Part shown: in pieces, positions 11,828-22,799 of the stretch
Position numbering within the stretch: position 1 is the stretch's first letter
How the letters are laid out: each line of letters starts with the position of its first letter
NCBI GenBank assembly: GCA_946894095.1
Contig: OX335642.1
Span: 14,457,021 to 14,521,020, forward strand
DNA: 64,000 nucleotides
Direction: 5' to 3'
Source: Incurvaria masculella
Lineage: Eukaryota; Arthropoda; Insecta; Lepidoptera; Incurvariidae
Notes under the pieces: generated by a model
What the model saw: the letters and a program-made list of their open reading frames with translations, nothing else
Databases searched by the model: none
Told to the model about the DNA's origin: nothing
Made by a program: the position numbers and the translations under genes

Positions 11828-12139
11828 ATTAATTCTTTAAATTCAAATAAATTCAAACTTTTTAAGTACTATTGTCCAGTGAATCGCGTAATCAGATCTT
11901 ATCCTAACACATCATTTACACAATCCTAGCCTAAAGCTCGTATTCATAGTATTTACTATAAATCTTAGTTAGTCAGGCTTATAAACGTCCTTATATTTAG
12001 AATTTCATACTGAGCACCAGCTAATGCATGCTTAAATTTCAGTGTTTGTTAAATACAGCTTAAGAACATCGCGCATCAAAAAGCATATTTAACGATTATT
12101 ATTAAAAATAACTAAAACAATTCACTTTTTCGAACAAAA

Positions 12140-12406
12140 ATGACTAACAGCGAGTGGGAAGGCAGTCTGTACATTGTTAAATGTCTAGGCGCTGTCAACT
12201 TTTGCATAGATGTGTTTATGTCGGATCTGTCGCTAGATGGAAAATGCACCGACAATTCGTGCCCAGATATAGAGAAGTACCTCGAGATATGCACGTTGAG
12301 TGCAAAAGAGCTGTGCAGTGGTTGTAGTCATATAAAAGCTTTCACATGTCATTTTTGTAATGAGAAACGAAATTATGATCCTTCAGTCCCTTTCCTACAG
12401 ATATGA
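12140..12406 (+). CDS. Possible small cysteine-rich protein, 88 codons
   Basis: Open frame starting at an ATG in a good insect context (ACAAAAATGACT) and ending TGA. The predicted protein has nine cysteines in 88 residues, including C59-x2-C62-x7-C70-x2-C73, a spacing compatible with a small zinc-binding knuckle. I do not recognise the family. Composition is more mixed than in the neighbouring AT-rich DNA. There is no TE end, no clear promoter and no polyadenylation signal close by. It lies on the strand opposite pan. It could be a nested single-exon gene, a TE remnant or chance. Confidence 0.3.
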   Translation: MTNSEWEGSLYIVKCLGAVNFCIDVFMSDLSLDGKCTDNSCPDIEKYLEICTLSAKELCSGCSHIKAFTCHFCNEKRNYDPSVPFLQI

Positions 12407-12679
12407 AGACGAGTTTAGTAAATATCGTTCAAATTAATGAAACTTAACGCCCCTAAACCCCCAATATAAAGTAGTAACCCATAGTTTGGTCTTTGAGTGA
12501 AATACCTCTAGTTTTACCTTCGGTTGCTTGACCTTTTGTAATGAAGAGGTGATGAGATTCGATTCTCTTTGTACGCTGTTATTTCCCTTAAACTGTTCCG
12601 GCGAAAATGCAAGCTTCGCGGTAGTAGTTAGATAGTGATATTTGCTTATGTATTTAATGGATACGACGTTATCGTTATC

Positions 12680-12812
12680 TCATTAATTTGAGGTTATTCA
12701 ACCATCAGATCGATCTGATGAATCCTGCTTTAGACTAATGTCAAGACCAAAATTGTTTTGAATTAATTTCAAAATCTGATAGATGTCAGTGAATAACCTT
12801 CAAAATTAATGA
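12680..12812. mobile_element. 133-bp hairpin MITE
   Basis: Inverted arms of about 35-40 bp: CATTAATTTGAGGTTATTCA at 12681-12700 matches the complement of the end near 12788-12811 (GTGAATAACCTTCAAAATTA). No coding capacity. Confidence 0.65.
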
Positions 12813-12926
12813 GCATTAAGATCGTAAGTATAGTAAGATAAACGTAAAAAACTAAACATAGCCTAGAAAAGTTTCTTTGTGGGATGTTCTTCACTGAATT
12901 AATCGAATCTGCAGAACAATCAATCT

Positions 12927-13074
12927 AATGTTTTGAAAACTTACGGTTTCCCGGTGTGCAATGCCGTGCTTGGCCGACATGTTTCGCCTCCAACAACGGA
13001 AGCATCGACAGGGCCACCATAACCGTAAGTTTTTAAAACATTATGAACAGCGACGGTGTAAATCTAAGAACATA
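12927..13074. repeat. Dispersed repeat G, copy 1
   Basis: Begins AATGTTTTGAAAACTTACGG, with the complementary ACCGTAAGTTTTTAAAACAT at 13022, and ends CAGCGACGGTGTAAATCTAA. Its 36-bp core (12959-12994) equals the reverse complement of 40883-40918 in copy 2. Confidence 0.7.
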
Positions 13075-14536
13075 AGCAATCAATCTGTTTTTGACGTAAC
13101 TCAGCGTAGTTTGACGACCAGAAGTTGAAGTTAATAAAATTAAATGAAAAGATAAAAACCGAATCACCGTCTTGGATCAGACCGTACATGCAGCCAACAT
13201 GTGAACAAATGATTGAATAATACTCGCTGGTTTAAGTTTTTTAAATTTATTATGAATAGGTATTTATTTTTAGTTGATACAGTAACCTGTAAATAGATGC
13301 AGATAAATAGTAAATTGAAGGATTCATTGAATTTTTAGAATCTTAATGACCTGTCACTCCATTGCCCACTCAGCGAGACTTAAAAGGCTATCAAATACAA
13401 CCCTTTAACGAGCGAGTTCATACACGAATCGCGCATCCAATTTCACACCGCAAGTGTTACCGAGAACATCCAATTCCAGTTCATCCCCTACTCTCCACCC
13501 CTGGCTGCCCTCCAGCCGAATATTAAACGGCTTATAAAAATGAATTATGACCATTATAACCGATTATTATGTCCATTGTGCCGTGGTAATCGTCCGCAAA
13601 TCGCTACAAATGCCGTGCGCGCACTGTGGGCCGCCCCTGCTTGTATTACGGACAAAAAAACTTTATGGCAGGTTAAATCTATTATGGGGGATTATGTTAT
13701 GAGTAATATTTCTATTTGAGCATGGGGGGGCTGGTGAGTGGTTATTTAACAAGCTATTTGACGCCCGTTGGTTTATACGCGGATAATGTTTGCTAAGTGG
13801 CGGGTCGGAGATCCTTCGGGGGGATATGTTATCCTATACATACAGATGCATGAATTATTAATGTAAAGCAGTACCTAGTGTTGAAAATTAAAATTGTGTT
13901 GAAAAGAGTTTAGATTTGGGTTAACATTTTTTATTTATTTATATTTTTTTATTGCACTACAATTGCTACCATACTATCCTCTACCAGTCTACCTTTAGTT
14001 ATCGTGAGCAGTATAGTTCGGGTAGCAATTATGGAGACAATTATTACTTTAATAAAGCTAAAAGTAAAAGCCCTGGCGGCATTAACCCTATGTACTACCC
14101 TAGCATAATAACCCTTCTAAAGTACAACCTAAGATCCTTTAAATATGTTGTGAAGACGCACCTAGCCGGCCGGTATGGTTTTCGCAACCCCCGAGGTCTT
14201 TTGCTTTCACACGTCATTCTTTTCACAATTTATTTATTTATATGCATAACTTTAACATTCCTTTACAATGCATATACCCTTCAATAATGTAGCTACTCCA
14301 TTATACCAGTACACATATCCTTTCGCTTGTACACATGCATAATTTATATTATTTGAATTACCTACGGATAATTTCGCAGGAATAGCTGCATAGTCACTAC
14401 TCTCGGTGACACGAGAATAGTTTTGTCTCATTATTAAACCTTTATATACGTAGAGGATGTAAGCGCCACCTGTGGAGTGCACTGCTTCTCAGGCGATGTA
14501 TTGGCTGAGCCTCCTAACACACTCGCATAACAACAA
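13075..14536. other. No gene recognised
   Basis: AT-rich with a moderately GC-rich unique part at 13370-13650. A 111-codon ORF at 13952-14287 is AT-rich and featureless. Confidence 0.4.
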
Positions 14537-14807
14537 TCCATACCTAATATTATAAATGCGAAAGTAACTTTGTCTGTCTGTTTGTTGTGTTGTCATGCCT
14601 AATCCGCTGAAACAATTTTCATGTATTTAGGTATAGAGATAGTCTGGCCCTTGGAGAAGGACATTGGCTAATAAAAATTAAACTCGAAGGGGGTGAAATA
14701 CGGGATAAAAGTATGTGTGGGGAAGTCATAGAATATCCAGGAAATAATTCAGCTCGACATCAGTCCGAAACGACATTGACCCGAGCGGTACCGGGTAACT
14801 CAGCTAA
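14537..14807 (+). mobile_element. Helitron-like non-autonomous element
   Basis: Starts TCCATACCTAATATTATAAA after an A and ends CAGCTAA before a T, fitting Helitron rules (5' TC, 3' CTRR, A^T insertion). A hairpin, ACCCGAGCGGTACCGGGT, lies just before the 3' end. Contains TATAGAGATAGTCTGG and AATTAAACTCGAAGG, shared with copies at 23838 and 32585. No Rep/helicase. Confidence 0.82.
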
Positions 14808-15459
14808 TATGTTATGGTTTTAAGATTGCACATCTCATGCTGATCTTTTTTATTTTTTTCGGTCTATTTCTACATTAGTGATTTTTTGTTTTGTATTTTG
14901 GTTAAAAAAAATAATGTTCAACTGGACTCGAACCGCGAACCAGTCGCCTCGGGACATGCACGGAAAGAAATGCAGCGGGACCATTTGTTAAGTACCAAAC
15001 CCATTAAAAGAGTTCATCGACAGTGGGGCTCTGCGCGCGTGGAGGGGCCTATCTTCACCGACCTCACAATCCGCTGACAGCACCACGAAGCACTCTGTCG
15101 TGGCATAATGGAGCCCTCCTCCGCTCTTAAAAATATTACGAATATATATATATACGGCGAGCATTTTACGGGGACATTTTCTGCGATGATTATGTCCTGG
15201 ACGGAGCGCCGCCGCCGCCCTGCCGGGGGAGCGAAATAGATTGCGCGCCATTTTTTGCAGAAATGTAAGTCGGTGTTCGTTACCATAGACTTAGAATGTA
15301 AAGAAACACGGAGTTAACTGACGGATTAGACCAAATTGTATTGAAATTTCTTATTTTACCCAAAAGCATCTCTTAATCGTTACATAGCTGCGAAATAATT
15401 GTAGGAATTTACATATGCTCGAGTAATACCTTTTAAAAATAAATAAAACATAAGAAATA
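14808..15459. other. No gene; tRNA-like B-box patch
   Basis: 14915-14950 contains GGACTCGAACCGCG, a B-box-like sequence in minus orientation, possibly from an old SINE. The rest, including a GC-rich patch at 15000-15250, is unassigned. Confidence 0.3.
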
Positions 15460-15725
15460 CTAGCAGAGGTACCCGACTCCGCTCGGGTCAACGTCTTTTA
15501 GACTGATGTCGGGCTGAATTATTTCCTGGACATGAAATGAGTTCCCATAAAAACTTCCATCCACTATTTCATCTCCTTCGAGTTTAATTTTCGTTACAAT
15601 AGGGTAGCCCATGACGTTCTCCAAGGTGTAGACTATCTGTATACCGAAAAAAATAAATCATAAAATTGGTTCAGCCTGTTTAGGCGTGAAAATGCAACAG
15701 AGTGAATTTTGCATTTATAATAATG
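15460..15725 (-). mobile_element. Helitron-like non-autonomous element
   Basis: Minus orientation. Its CTAG 3' end lies at 15460-15463, next to the hairpin ACCCGACTCCGCTCGGGT (15470-15487), and its 5' sequence reads to GCATTTATAATAATG at 15725, lacking the last few bases of the TCCATAC terminus. Confidence 0.78.
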
Positions 15726-16409
15726 TAAACAACCAACGAGATTTGAAAATAAAACTTTCTGAGAACATATTACTTTTCAATTTACCAGGTTGTGATTTGC
15801 ATTTTCATCGTGGCGTCATTTCACTGAAACCTTCAAATGTAGAACTGATGATGCATCTGCCATAGAGCCCGGATCTTGTAACGTGCGACTTCTTTTGTTT
15901 CCAACAATTAAAGATAAACTAAGATGTCTCCGATTTATGAGCTCGGAAGCGGCAGTATATGCGTTACACGAAGCCTGGTTTGATTTATCTGAACCCAGAA
16001 ACTTTTAGTATGCCCTAAGTACACACAACAATTACATTTAAAACAGTAGAACTGCACAAAGACATACTTACAACTAAAAGTGATTATTTTTATAATGTAG
16101 GTTTTTGTTGGAAATAAGTTAACAGAAACACTGTAATGGTCATATCCATTTAAAATACAAAATATAAAGAAAGAAACCCCACAAAACATTTGAAACATTA
16201 GAAATATCCCAACAAAGGGATCGAACACACTCGTTTTCTTTCGCACAAAGAAAACATTTTCCATAGCGAGTATGAACGAAATTTGACCGAGCTCACATAA
16301 GTGAACGCGCACAATGGCGGAGAAATCTCCAAATCGTAATAATGGCTCAGAATCGCGATACAGCCCGCATTAAAATCTTATCCCTTTCTTAAATAAAAGA
16401 TTCACGAAA

Positions 16410-17105
16410 AAATGAGGAGTGGAAATTCTCCCCCTCTATTATTCAGCGTCCCTCCCTTTGCTCGGGCTTCGGCGGGCGATTTTCCGCTAACCCCATCCGG
16501 TGAGGGGCGCGCGGGCAGGGGGCACCCCCCCCGAGTTCTCTCCCCACCGCCCCCGCTGGGGAGGCTCACGGCTCAACGATTTCCCGGAGCGGAGCCCGCA
16601 AAACGACGTGTTAGGCGAAATGTGGGTGCATTTCGCCTAACACGTCAACAATTGAGTCCAAATTCGGGCACATCTCTCTCCCACCCCTCGGGTCGTTTCA
16701 GCCGAAACTTAACCCTAATTCTAAGGAGGCACGGCTCCGACTCGGCCGAAGGGTTTCTTCGCGCCGACTGCGCGGAGAGTTCATTGTCAAACTGCGACTT
16801 AACCTTCAAAGTTAAGTTTGAAATTTGTGCAGCACGTCTGCATGAAAATGAGATGCAGCGTTGGGTTCGGGGGGGAAGCGAGGGCGCCTGCCCCCCTCGC
16901 GCGCGGGTGGACGCCGCGCCGCGCCGGGCGGGCTGCAGACTCTCGAAATCCGAATTACCGGAGCACGCGTAATGATTTTCCAGGCTGAAGCGATGCCGTA
17001 TCGGCGCGGGTGAACGGTGGCGGTTCTCAGCACTATTGGGCTTCTGCGAATAACTGGTAGGGGTTTGTGTCGCAGCGTCTGGGCCGTGGGTCACAGGTAT
17101 CATTG
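16410..17105. other. CpG-rich island with open frames on both strands
   Basis: About 700 bp of very CpG-rich unique sequence. It is open for 186 codons on plus and 152 on minus, but both translations are low-complexity and overlap each other, as expected when GC-rich DNA lacks stop codons. No splice sites or domains fix a coding frame. Candidate regulatory island; contains the perfect hairpin at 16605-16646. Confidence 0.45.
16605..16646. repeat. Perfect 18-bp-arm hairpin
   Basis: Arm GACGTGTTAGGCGAAATG (16605-16622), six-base loop TGGGTG, then the exact complement CATTTCGCCTAACACGTC (16629-16646). No surrounding TE ends are seen. Confidence 0.9.
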
Positions 17106-17192
17106 ACCTGTCGCTTAATCTAAAGAGAAGCTATTTACGAAATTGTTCCAAGTTGCTGTAATGGCTTTGTCTTAGATATTAGTTATTAAAAC

Positions 17193-17340
17193 AGGCTTGA
17201 TAGCTCAGCGGTAGTCCGCAAATCCGCTGGAATGGTTCCTCGCTGAGCGTGGATTTGCGTGGTGAGGTGGATTTGGTCTCTCAGCACTGGAGATCCATCT
17301 AGCGAGCCTTATGACACCTGCTGTCTCCAATTATGCAAAA
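17193..17340 (+). mobile_element. LINE 3' UTR fragment
   Basis: Shares CTTGATAGCTCAGCGGTAGT, CCTCGCTGAGCG, GAGGTGGATTTGG and CATCTAGCG...CTGCTGTCTCC with the LINE 3' ends at 3100-3440, 22560-22640 and 52500-52860. The A-box-like TAGCTCAGCGG is part of this UTR. Confidence 0.65.
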
Positions 17341-18844
17341 CTACTGTGTAAGTTAGTACACTATACTGTGTACTACTTACACGACTTTAATGTATATGCC
17401 GCACGAAAACATAGTCGCAGACGTATTGGAGGGTTCGCGTGGGTAGGGACTGACTTGGCGAACGCATTTTGGAAGCACATTCGCGCGGGGTGTCGTTGTT
17501 TAGAATGTGAGGAACCGACGCGCGGCCTGCGCCCATATTTGCCAAGCACAATTTGTCCATAGCGCGAGCAATGAATCCATGACACTTCTCGTTTGTTTTT
17601 TTCTCTGTGGGCGTTATAGACAGGTCCTTCTTCAGGGACATGACATCGAATTGGTTTCTGTTGATAACCGTTTCGTCTCTGCGTTCGCTGTAACAAGATT
17701 TACCTTAATTTTAAAATGACCTTTCACCTTCCTCGCGTTTAAACGCTTCTACAAGTTACATGCATTTGTTTGGTTAATCCTCAAGATACCCCTTATTAAC
17801 TCGGTGCAATTCCAGGACTTTTCTTATATTGCACGACTACATTTATGAAAACTTTTTGCACGTTGACTGACGACGAATTTCGAAGAGGGTAAAGCTCATT
17901 CTCTTTGCATTATGGCTCTGATACAAACATACATGCATATATAATAGTTTATCCACACGTAGAGCAGGTAGACTTGATAGAGAGCAATTGGTCTCTGTTT
18001 TAGCAAAGTTAAAATTCAGTAATGTATGTTAAAGTATTACTCATTACTATAAATGTATTAGGGGAAGTATCTATAAATGAGCCAAAACAGTTCATATTAA
18101 ACAGTTGTTTTAACCGATTGAACAGTACCACTTGGTAAAAATAACACGTGTGACAGACCAGATGATTTTGAAACGGCTATCTTAACTGATTAAAAATTAC
18201 GGCCGACTAAAAATCAGGCGTGCAACTGTCCAGTTTCAAGAAGTACAGTAATTTTAACAGATTTTACAGTACCTTTTCACTGAATACAGGACGTATTTCA
18301 GAATTGAAAAAATACTAAAGTTAGACACAGTTTTTACACAGTCAGGGAAATAGTAGGCCCACAGATATTAAAAGATATAGTATTATTTAATGTTTAAGGC
18401 TAACTGTTTTCACTTAGTACCGATTCACTTAGTTGTCTCTATTTTAACGTTGCAAGACAGATTGTATTATAGGAATTAAGTTGGATTAACTGATTTTTTT
18501 TTCAGTGCATGAATAAAGACCATAGCCTATTTCCTTCGTTTATCTATTCATTCAATATCTTCCATTACGGGTGATACGTGACTTACCTTTGGAAATCACT
18601 TCATCAATCTAGTTATGGTATCTGCTCCTTTGTAATTCCTTCGTCACCCATTCGCTATACACGTCCAAACCACCTCAAAACACCCTCCTCGATTCTCGTC
18701 ACTGTCTCTTATATAAGTTGTCAATGAGCTGGTAATTATTCTCTATTCAAAGATTTAAAAATAATTTTCAATTTTATTAAGTTTATGTATAGTTAGTTTA
18801 ATTAATTTTTAGTAGTAGTTAAAACATGATTATTTTATTTGATA
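17341..18844. other. No gene recognised
   Basis: 17400-17560 is CpG-rich and open on several frames without consistent coding signal. 18060-18500 is AT-rich, with repeated AACTG/CAGTT words but no defined element. Confidence 0.35.
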
Positions 18845-18925
18845 CTAGCTGCGGTACCCGGCTCCGCTCGGGTTAGTGTCGGCTGAATTATTTCATGGAT
18901 AAAAAGTAGCCCACGTGGCTGATCC
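18845..18925 (-). mobile_element. Helitron-like element 3' end
   Basis: CTAG terminus at 18845-18848, next to the hairpin ACCCGGCTCCGCTCGGGT, then AAAAAGTAGCCCACGTGGC. A second lepidopteran Helitron-like type; its body probably continues at 19190-19690. Confidence 0.65.
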
Positions 18926-19189
18926 AAAATAGGGTCAAACTGGTCAAGGCCAATGTATCCATCTTAGAGCTTCGTTGACATTTGGTGGCTATTTAAAAAA
19001 AAAAGCATTTGCCGCCAGAACCTTTCTGCACTTGCACTGCAACATTGCTTACCTAGTAAGTAAGTAACGTGTAATGTAGGTAAGTTTTGCGTGGACTCCA
19101 ACCCACAGGTAGCCTCAACATCGAAAACAGTAACCCATCTCGAACCTGACTGCTCCCAGAGATCCTATACATTGATAAAATACGCACAT

Positions 19190-19690
19190 AAATCGGGTTA
19201 GCGGTTCGCAAGTTATAAGAATTTAATACTCTCTACTCACCCTTCAGATACTTAAGCGTTATATTATGTAGCCTATAAGTTTTGAGTAGAATCAGGCTAG
19301 ATGTAGATACAATCCGCATCTAAATCGAGTAATTGGTTCTCAAGGATTTTGCCAAGTAGTCCTAAAGTTGCGGGAAATACCAAGCCGTACCCGCCCCCCC
19401 CCCTCACCCGCCCCGCCCCCGGCCCCGCTCCCCCCGGTGTGAAGTAGCGCTACCGGCATCGTTTTCGCAGCCCCGTGAAAGTTCTAAAGCCCATGGGCAC
19501 AATATGTTTATAAATTGTAGCCTATGTGTTATTCTGATGAATAAGCTATATTATTGTAAAGTTTCATTAAAATCCATTCAGTAGTTTTTACGTGAAAGAG
19601 TAACAAACATCCATCCATCCATCCATCCATCCATCCATCCATCCATCCATCCATCCATCCATTATTACAAACATTCCCCTTTATAATATT
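19190..19690 (-). mobile_element. Helitron-like element body with ATCC microsatellite
   Basis: Contains AATCGGGTTAGCGGTTCG, GTAGCCTAT repeats, AAATCCATTCAGTAGTTTTT and, after an ATCC run, CATTCCCCTTTATAATATT, the family 5' region in minus orientation. A C-rich low-complexity tract at 19385-19440 interrupts it. Confidence 0.55.
19608..19662. repeat. (ATCC)n microsatellite
   Basis: About 13 uninterrupted tetranucleotide repeats inside the Helitron-like element. Confidence 0.95.
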
Positions 19691-20716
19691 TATTAGATTT
19701 AAAATTCTTTGCAAATTGTGATGATTGCCTATTGATGACGGCAATGTTTTTCTCAAATCGCTTATTATTACAAATATGATTTCTGCCTACACAATTAATT
19801 TCCTTAATAAGTATTTATGATATTCATTCTGTATGCAAAAATAATATCAATAGCAACGATTTTTTATTTTGTGCTTGTTGTATACAAGTGTGCAAAACCA
19901 CTAAATTAATGAATACATGAATAAATAACAAGGTGGACATGAATTTTAGAAGTCAAACCAATTGAATTTAAACAAGAAGCATTGGTTGGCATTACAGTTT
20001 GAGTTATTCCTGTTCTACTTTTCCTTGAATGCCAAAAGAATGATTTGATGCGGATAAAAAATATAATACCTTTTTTTAATTAAACACATTTTCGAGGAAG
20101 CCAAAAAATATCAGCACGGATTGTTCCTTTCGACGAATGCCTTAGCAAAAAAAGCCTTCTCATTAGTCCTTTTTGCGGCGCTTACCCAAAGACAAAATCC
20201 CCGAGCTTTCACATGAGCGATTCCCTAAAAAAAACAATGATTCGCGTTCGCCTATACAATACCTATAGAAATCCTTTGATCCGCAACGGGGAATACGGCG
20301 CAACAAGTGAACCAGCCTTGGTCTCTGTTCATCAAAGGCAAGACGCCGCCTCCGTCTCTCTCGCGGACCGCCCCTTCGTGGGGGTGGCACCGCCCCCGCA
20401 CGCCGCCCCCCCCCCCACCCCCACCTTCACCGCCACAGGGGAGGAAATTCAAATTAAGAACGGGATGGAAATGCTTTTCTTTCGTTTTATTCGCGGGGTG
20501 TATTTCGGAGCTGCGGGCGGTTCTTTTGTGAGCGCTTCGACTCGCTCTAGTGCAATTTGAGATTGTATGGAGGCTGCCGACCCCGAAATGGTTCGAAAAC
20601 TTTTTCGTGATCAATTTAGTATGTGAGCGTCTTTTGTTCAGTATATTTCTGTCGCCATATTTAGAAAAGTAGCAGAGTTTAAATGACGCACTAAAGAAAT
20701 CGTTACCTTCCACGAA
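19691..20716. other. No gene; CpG-rich block at 20100-20410
   Basis: AT-rich except 20100-20410, which is CpG-rich with a C-run at 20405-20425. Long ORFs on both strands overlap there and are low-complexity. It contains a CCTTTGATC match to the TCF site at 20270. Confidence 0.4.
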
Positions 20717-20986
20717 TTTTTTTTTTATGTAACTGGACATGGACAGCTAATACCAAACCGAACGTCATGATATTAGACCAACATACCACATGGGAACTAG
20801 GTGCCATGAAAGGATACATTTCCGCTACATTGAACTGGATGGAAACCACAGACAATTTTAATTGTCGATTCGACTATAGTTCAATCAATGCGATGGTACC
20901 GACCCGGGAAGAATTAACCCTACCACCTATTAAGAAAGGAAGGGAACCTACGGTTTTACATGGAATCCGAACCACGGCCAGCGGTT
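20717..20986 (-). mobile_element. SINE body, common-tail family
   Basis: T-run, then TAACTGGACATGGACAGC, TTGAACTGGATGGAAACC, GGTACCGACCCGGG, and at the 5' side ACATGGAATCCGAACCACGG. The 5S-like head is absent; a tRNA-like module (20987-21215) abuts instead. Confidence 0.82.
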
Positions 20987-21215
20987 TATTAATTCGGTAG
21001 TACAAGGCTGGACTCGAACCAGCAAACATACCTTTGGCGGGCATTGCGTCTACCAATTCCGCCTCTATATACGTATAATTTGGAATTCTCCAACAGTCCC
21101 TTATCCCGTAATCAAGGCCTCCTAAGACAGATTGAAGATCACATTCATTTATCGCTTTACCTGCTTTGCGGACATTGACTGCAAAAATTGTACATTCATA
21201 CATATGGTGGACCAT
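20987..21215 (-). mobile_element. tRNA-like SINE module
   Basis: On minus it has an A-box-like TTGGTAGACGC and a B box GGTTCGAGTCC about 35 bp apart, preceded by GCAGTCAATGTCCGC. A close second copy lies at 54222-54450 without the common SINE body, so this module also occurs alone. Confidence 0.65.
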
Positions 21216-21337
21216 GTGATTTGACAAGCCAAGGCGTCGCGTACACTTCTGAGACCGGTCATCTCCTCGAGGCTACCTACCACTACGATTGAAACTGAGA
21301 GTTGATATCAGAGTGCGCAGTCTGAGTTCTCACCGAG

Positions 21338-21638
21338 ATTGGCGTTTACGGCAAACCGATCGACTGGCGTTTTCTCCAAACTCCATACAAGTTTTTAATA
21401 GATATTCTGTGGTTTTACTTCTTCAAGCTTAGACTTTGTCAAACGCGGACTTCCGATTTGTATGACAACGCGGAGTGGACGTAAACGGCAACGTCGACGT
21501 ATTTACGGCAACTTTGAGTAAGCTGTCAAATCAAGCTCGGACTCGCAAATGTTAGTTCGCTTAACGCCCGCTGCGCGCGCTCTTCAATTTCTCCACACAT
21601 TTGAAAACGCCAGTCGATCGGTTTGCCGTAACGCCAAT
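21338..21638. mobile_element. TIR MITE family D, copy 1
   Basis: 301 bp with 36-bp inverted ends that match except for one gap: 5' ATTGGCGTTTACGGCAAACC and 3' GGTTTGCCGTAACGCCAAT. Related copies lie at 54918-55123 and 26101-26278. No ORF. Confidence 0.85.
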
Positions 21639-21699
21639 TTAGGTGACAACTTAGACTACCGGCTCAGATTAGTTTAGTTAGGACACGAGTTAGTGGAAA

Positions 21700-21945
21700 A
21701 CGTCTTATCTGTAGTTAGGTAATTTATGAATTCGGGACGCGTAACATCGAAAGTTCGTTGCAATACATTGCGTCCTGTGAAGTTCTTGCGTGTTCTTTCG
21801 ATAGAAACCGAGCAAATCAGTAGTAAGCGAATTAGTAACCGAACTCACTCGCCGGCGCTACCGTTGCATGACAAAGTGGCTACGCCGCCCCCATAGAAAC
21901 TAGTTTCGGTTTCTACTCCCGTCCTTCCACCCTCGTCGACCGCCA
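21700..21945. repeat. Dispersed repeat E, copy 1
   Basis: Shares TAGTTAGGTAA, GTCCTGTGAAGTTCTTGCG, AATCAGTAGTAAGCGAA and CCATAGAAACTAGTTTCGG with 28745-29085 (inverted) and 55150-55345. Directly follows MITE D here and at 54918. Confidence 0.65.
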
Positions 21946-22170
21946 CCCACGAGCGGAAAAAAACATTCACCGAACTGCGAGTCATTACAACGGTGCCGCG
22001 CACGACGAGATTATCTTCGGAGGCTGCGCACGCGCCGCCGCCGCCGCCCGCACCTCACCCCACCCCCACATCCCCCGCCGGCGACCGCGCGGCGTGGCGC
22101 GTCTCCTGGGCGACCCGAGCTAGGAAAACGCTATTGTCTGGCCCTCAGATCAAAAAGGAATGACTTAGAA
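21946..22170. other. GC-rich unique block
   Basis: CpG- and C-rich, including CGCCGCCGCCGCCCGCACC; no repeat match and no ORF of note. Possible regulatory DNA. Confidence 0.3.
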
Positions 22171-22179
22171 CTATAAGCT

Positions 22180-22540
22180 TGGTGAAGCAACTCTGAGCGC
22201 GGTTGGGCTCTAGATGGGTGACCGATTTCAACCATTGTGGCTGGCCGTGGTTTCGATTTCACGGAGAAGTGTAGGTCCCCTTCCTTACTTACTAGGTGGT
22301 AGGGTTAAACCCCCCAGGTTCGTATCATCGCATTTAATGAACGATGGTCGAAGTAGAAATGAAAATTGTTCGTGTTTTCCATGCCGAGCAATATAAGGAA
22401 GGTCCTTGCATGGCAACCAGTCTCTATGTGGTGCGTTTTGCTAATATCATGACGGTCGGTCTGGTATTCGCTATCCATGTCCAGTTACATAAAATACATA
22501 CATACATACATATATACATACATACATACACTCGAAAAAC
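22180..22540 (+). mobile_element. 5S-derived SINE, nearly full length
   Basis: A box remnant GGTGAAGCAACT, box C TAGATGGGTGACC, then GGCTGGCCGTGGTTTCG, AGGTCCCCTTCCTTAC, GCAATATAAGGAAGGTCC and the 3' end ATCCATGTCCAGTTACAT. Ends in an ATAC-type tail (22495-22532) instead of A-only. Confidence 0.85.
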
Positions 22541-22554
22541 ATAACCCTCCTTCT

Positions 22555-22640
22555 TGCGCGGTCGGGTAAAAAAGGAGATTTGCCATCTAGCGCTCCTGCT
22601 ATGGGACCCGCTGTCTCCAATATTATAAACCTACCAACCC
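22555..22640 (+). mobile_element. LINE 3' UTR fragment
   Basis: CCATCTAGCGCTCCTGCTAT and CCCGCTGTCTCCAATATT match the end of the LINE UTR at 17285-17335. A CpG-rich unique patch follows to 22760. Confidence 0.45.
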
Positions 22641-22799
22641 GACGGCGGGCCAGCGTGAACGGTAACGTAAATGAGTACAAATATAAAATGGTCCCACACG
22701 CGCCGGTTATTTCCAGACGCGCGGACAGGAAGCGGCGGCGGTGGCGGCCGCCACGCAGGGATCACCAAACTTTGAGGCAAAGTCCAACAAGATCAATAA

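Noticed and set aside
15935..16312. 125-codon minus ORF
   Set aside because: Phe/Cys-rich translation of AT-rich DNA, no start context or homology recognised.
16412..17103. Long overlapping ORFs of 186 (plus) and 152 (minus) codons
   Set aside because: Both are open because the DNA is GC-rich; translations are low-complexity, overlap on opposite strands and have no domain or splice context.
20270..20278. CCTTTGATC, a TCF-type binding site inside the TCF gene, plus several CTTTGAT matches elsewhere
   Set aside because: A 7-bp motif should occur around eight times by chance in 64 kb on both strands; no clustering or helper site seen.
20213..20740. ORFs of 115 and 162 codons around a C-rich tract
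   Set aside because: Shadows of a GC-rich low-complexity patch and a SINE edge.
20987..21060. Possible tRNA gene on the minus strand
   Set aside because: A and B boxes are present, but no complete cloverleaf was found and the module recurs within longer repeats, so it is SINE-derived.
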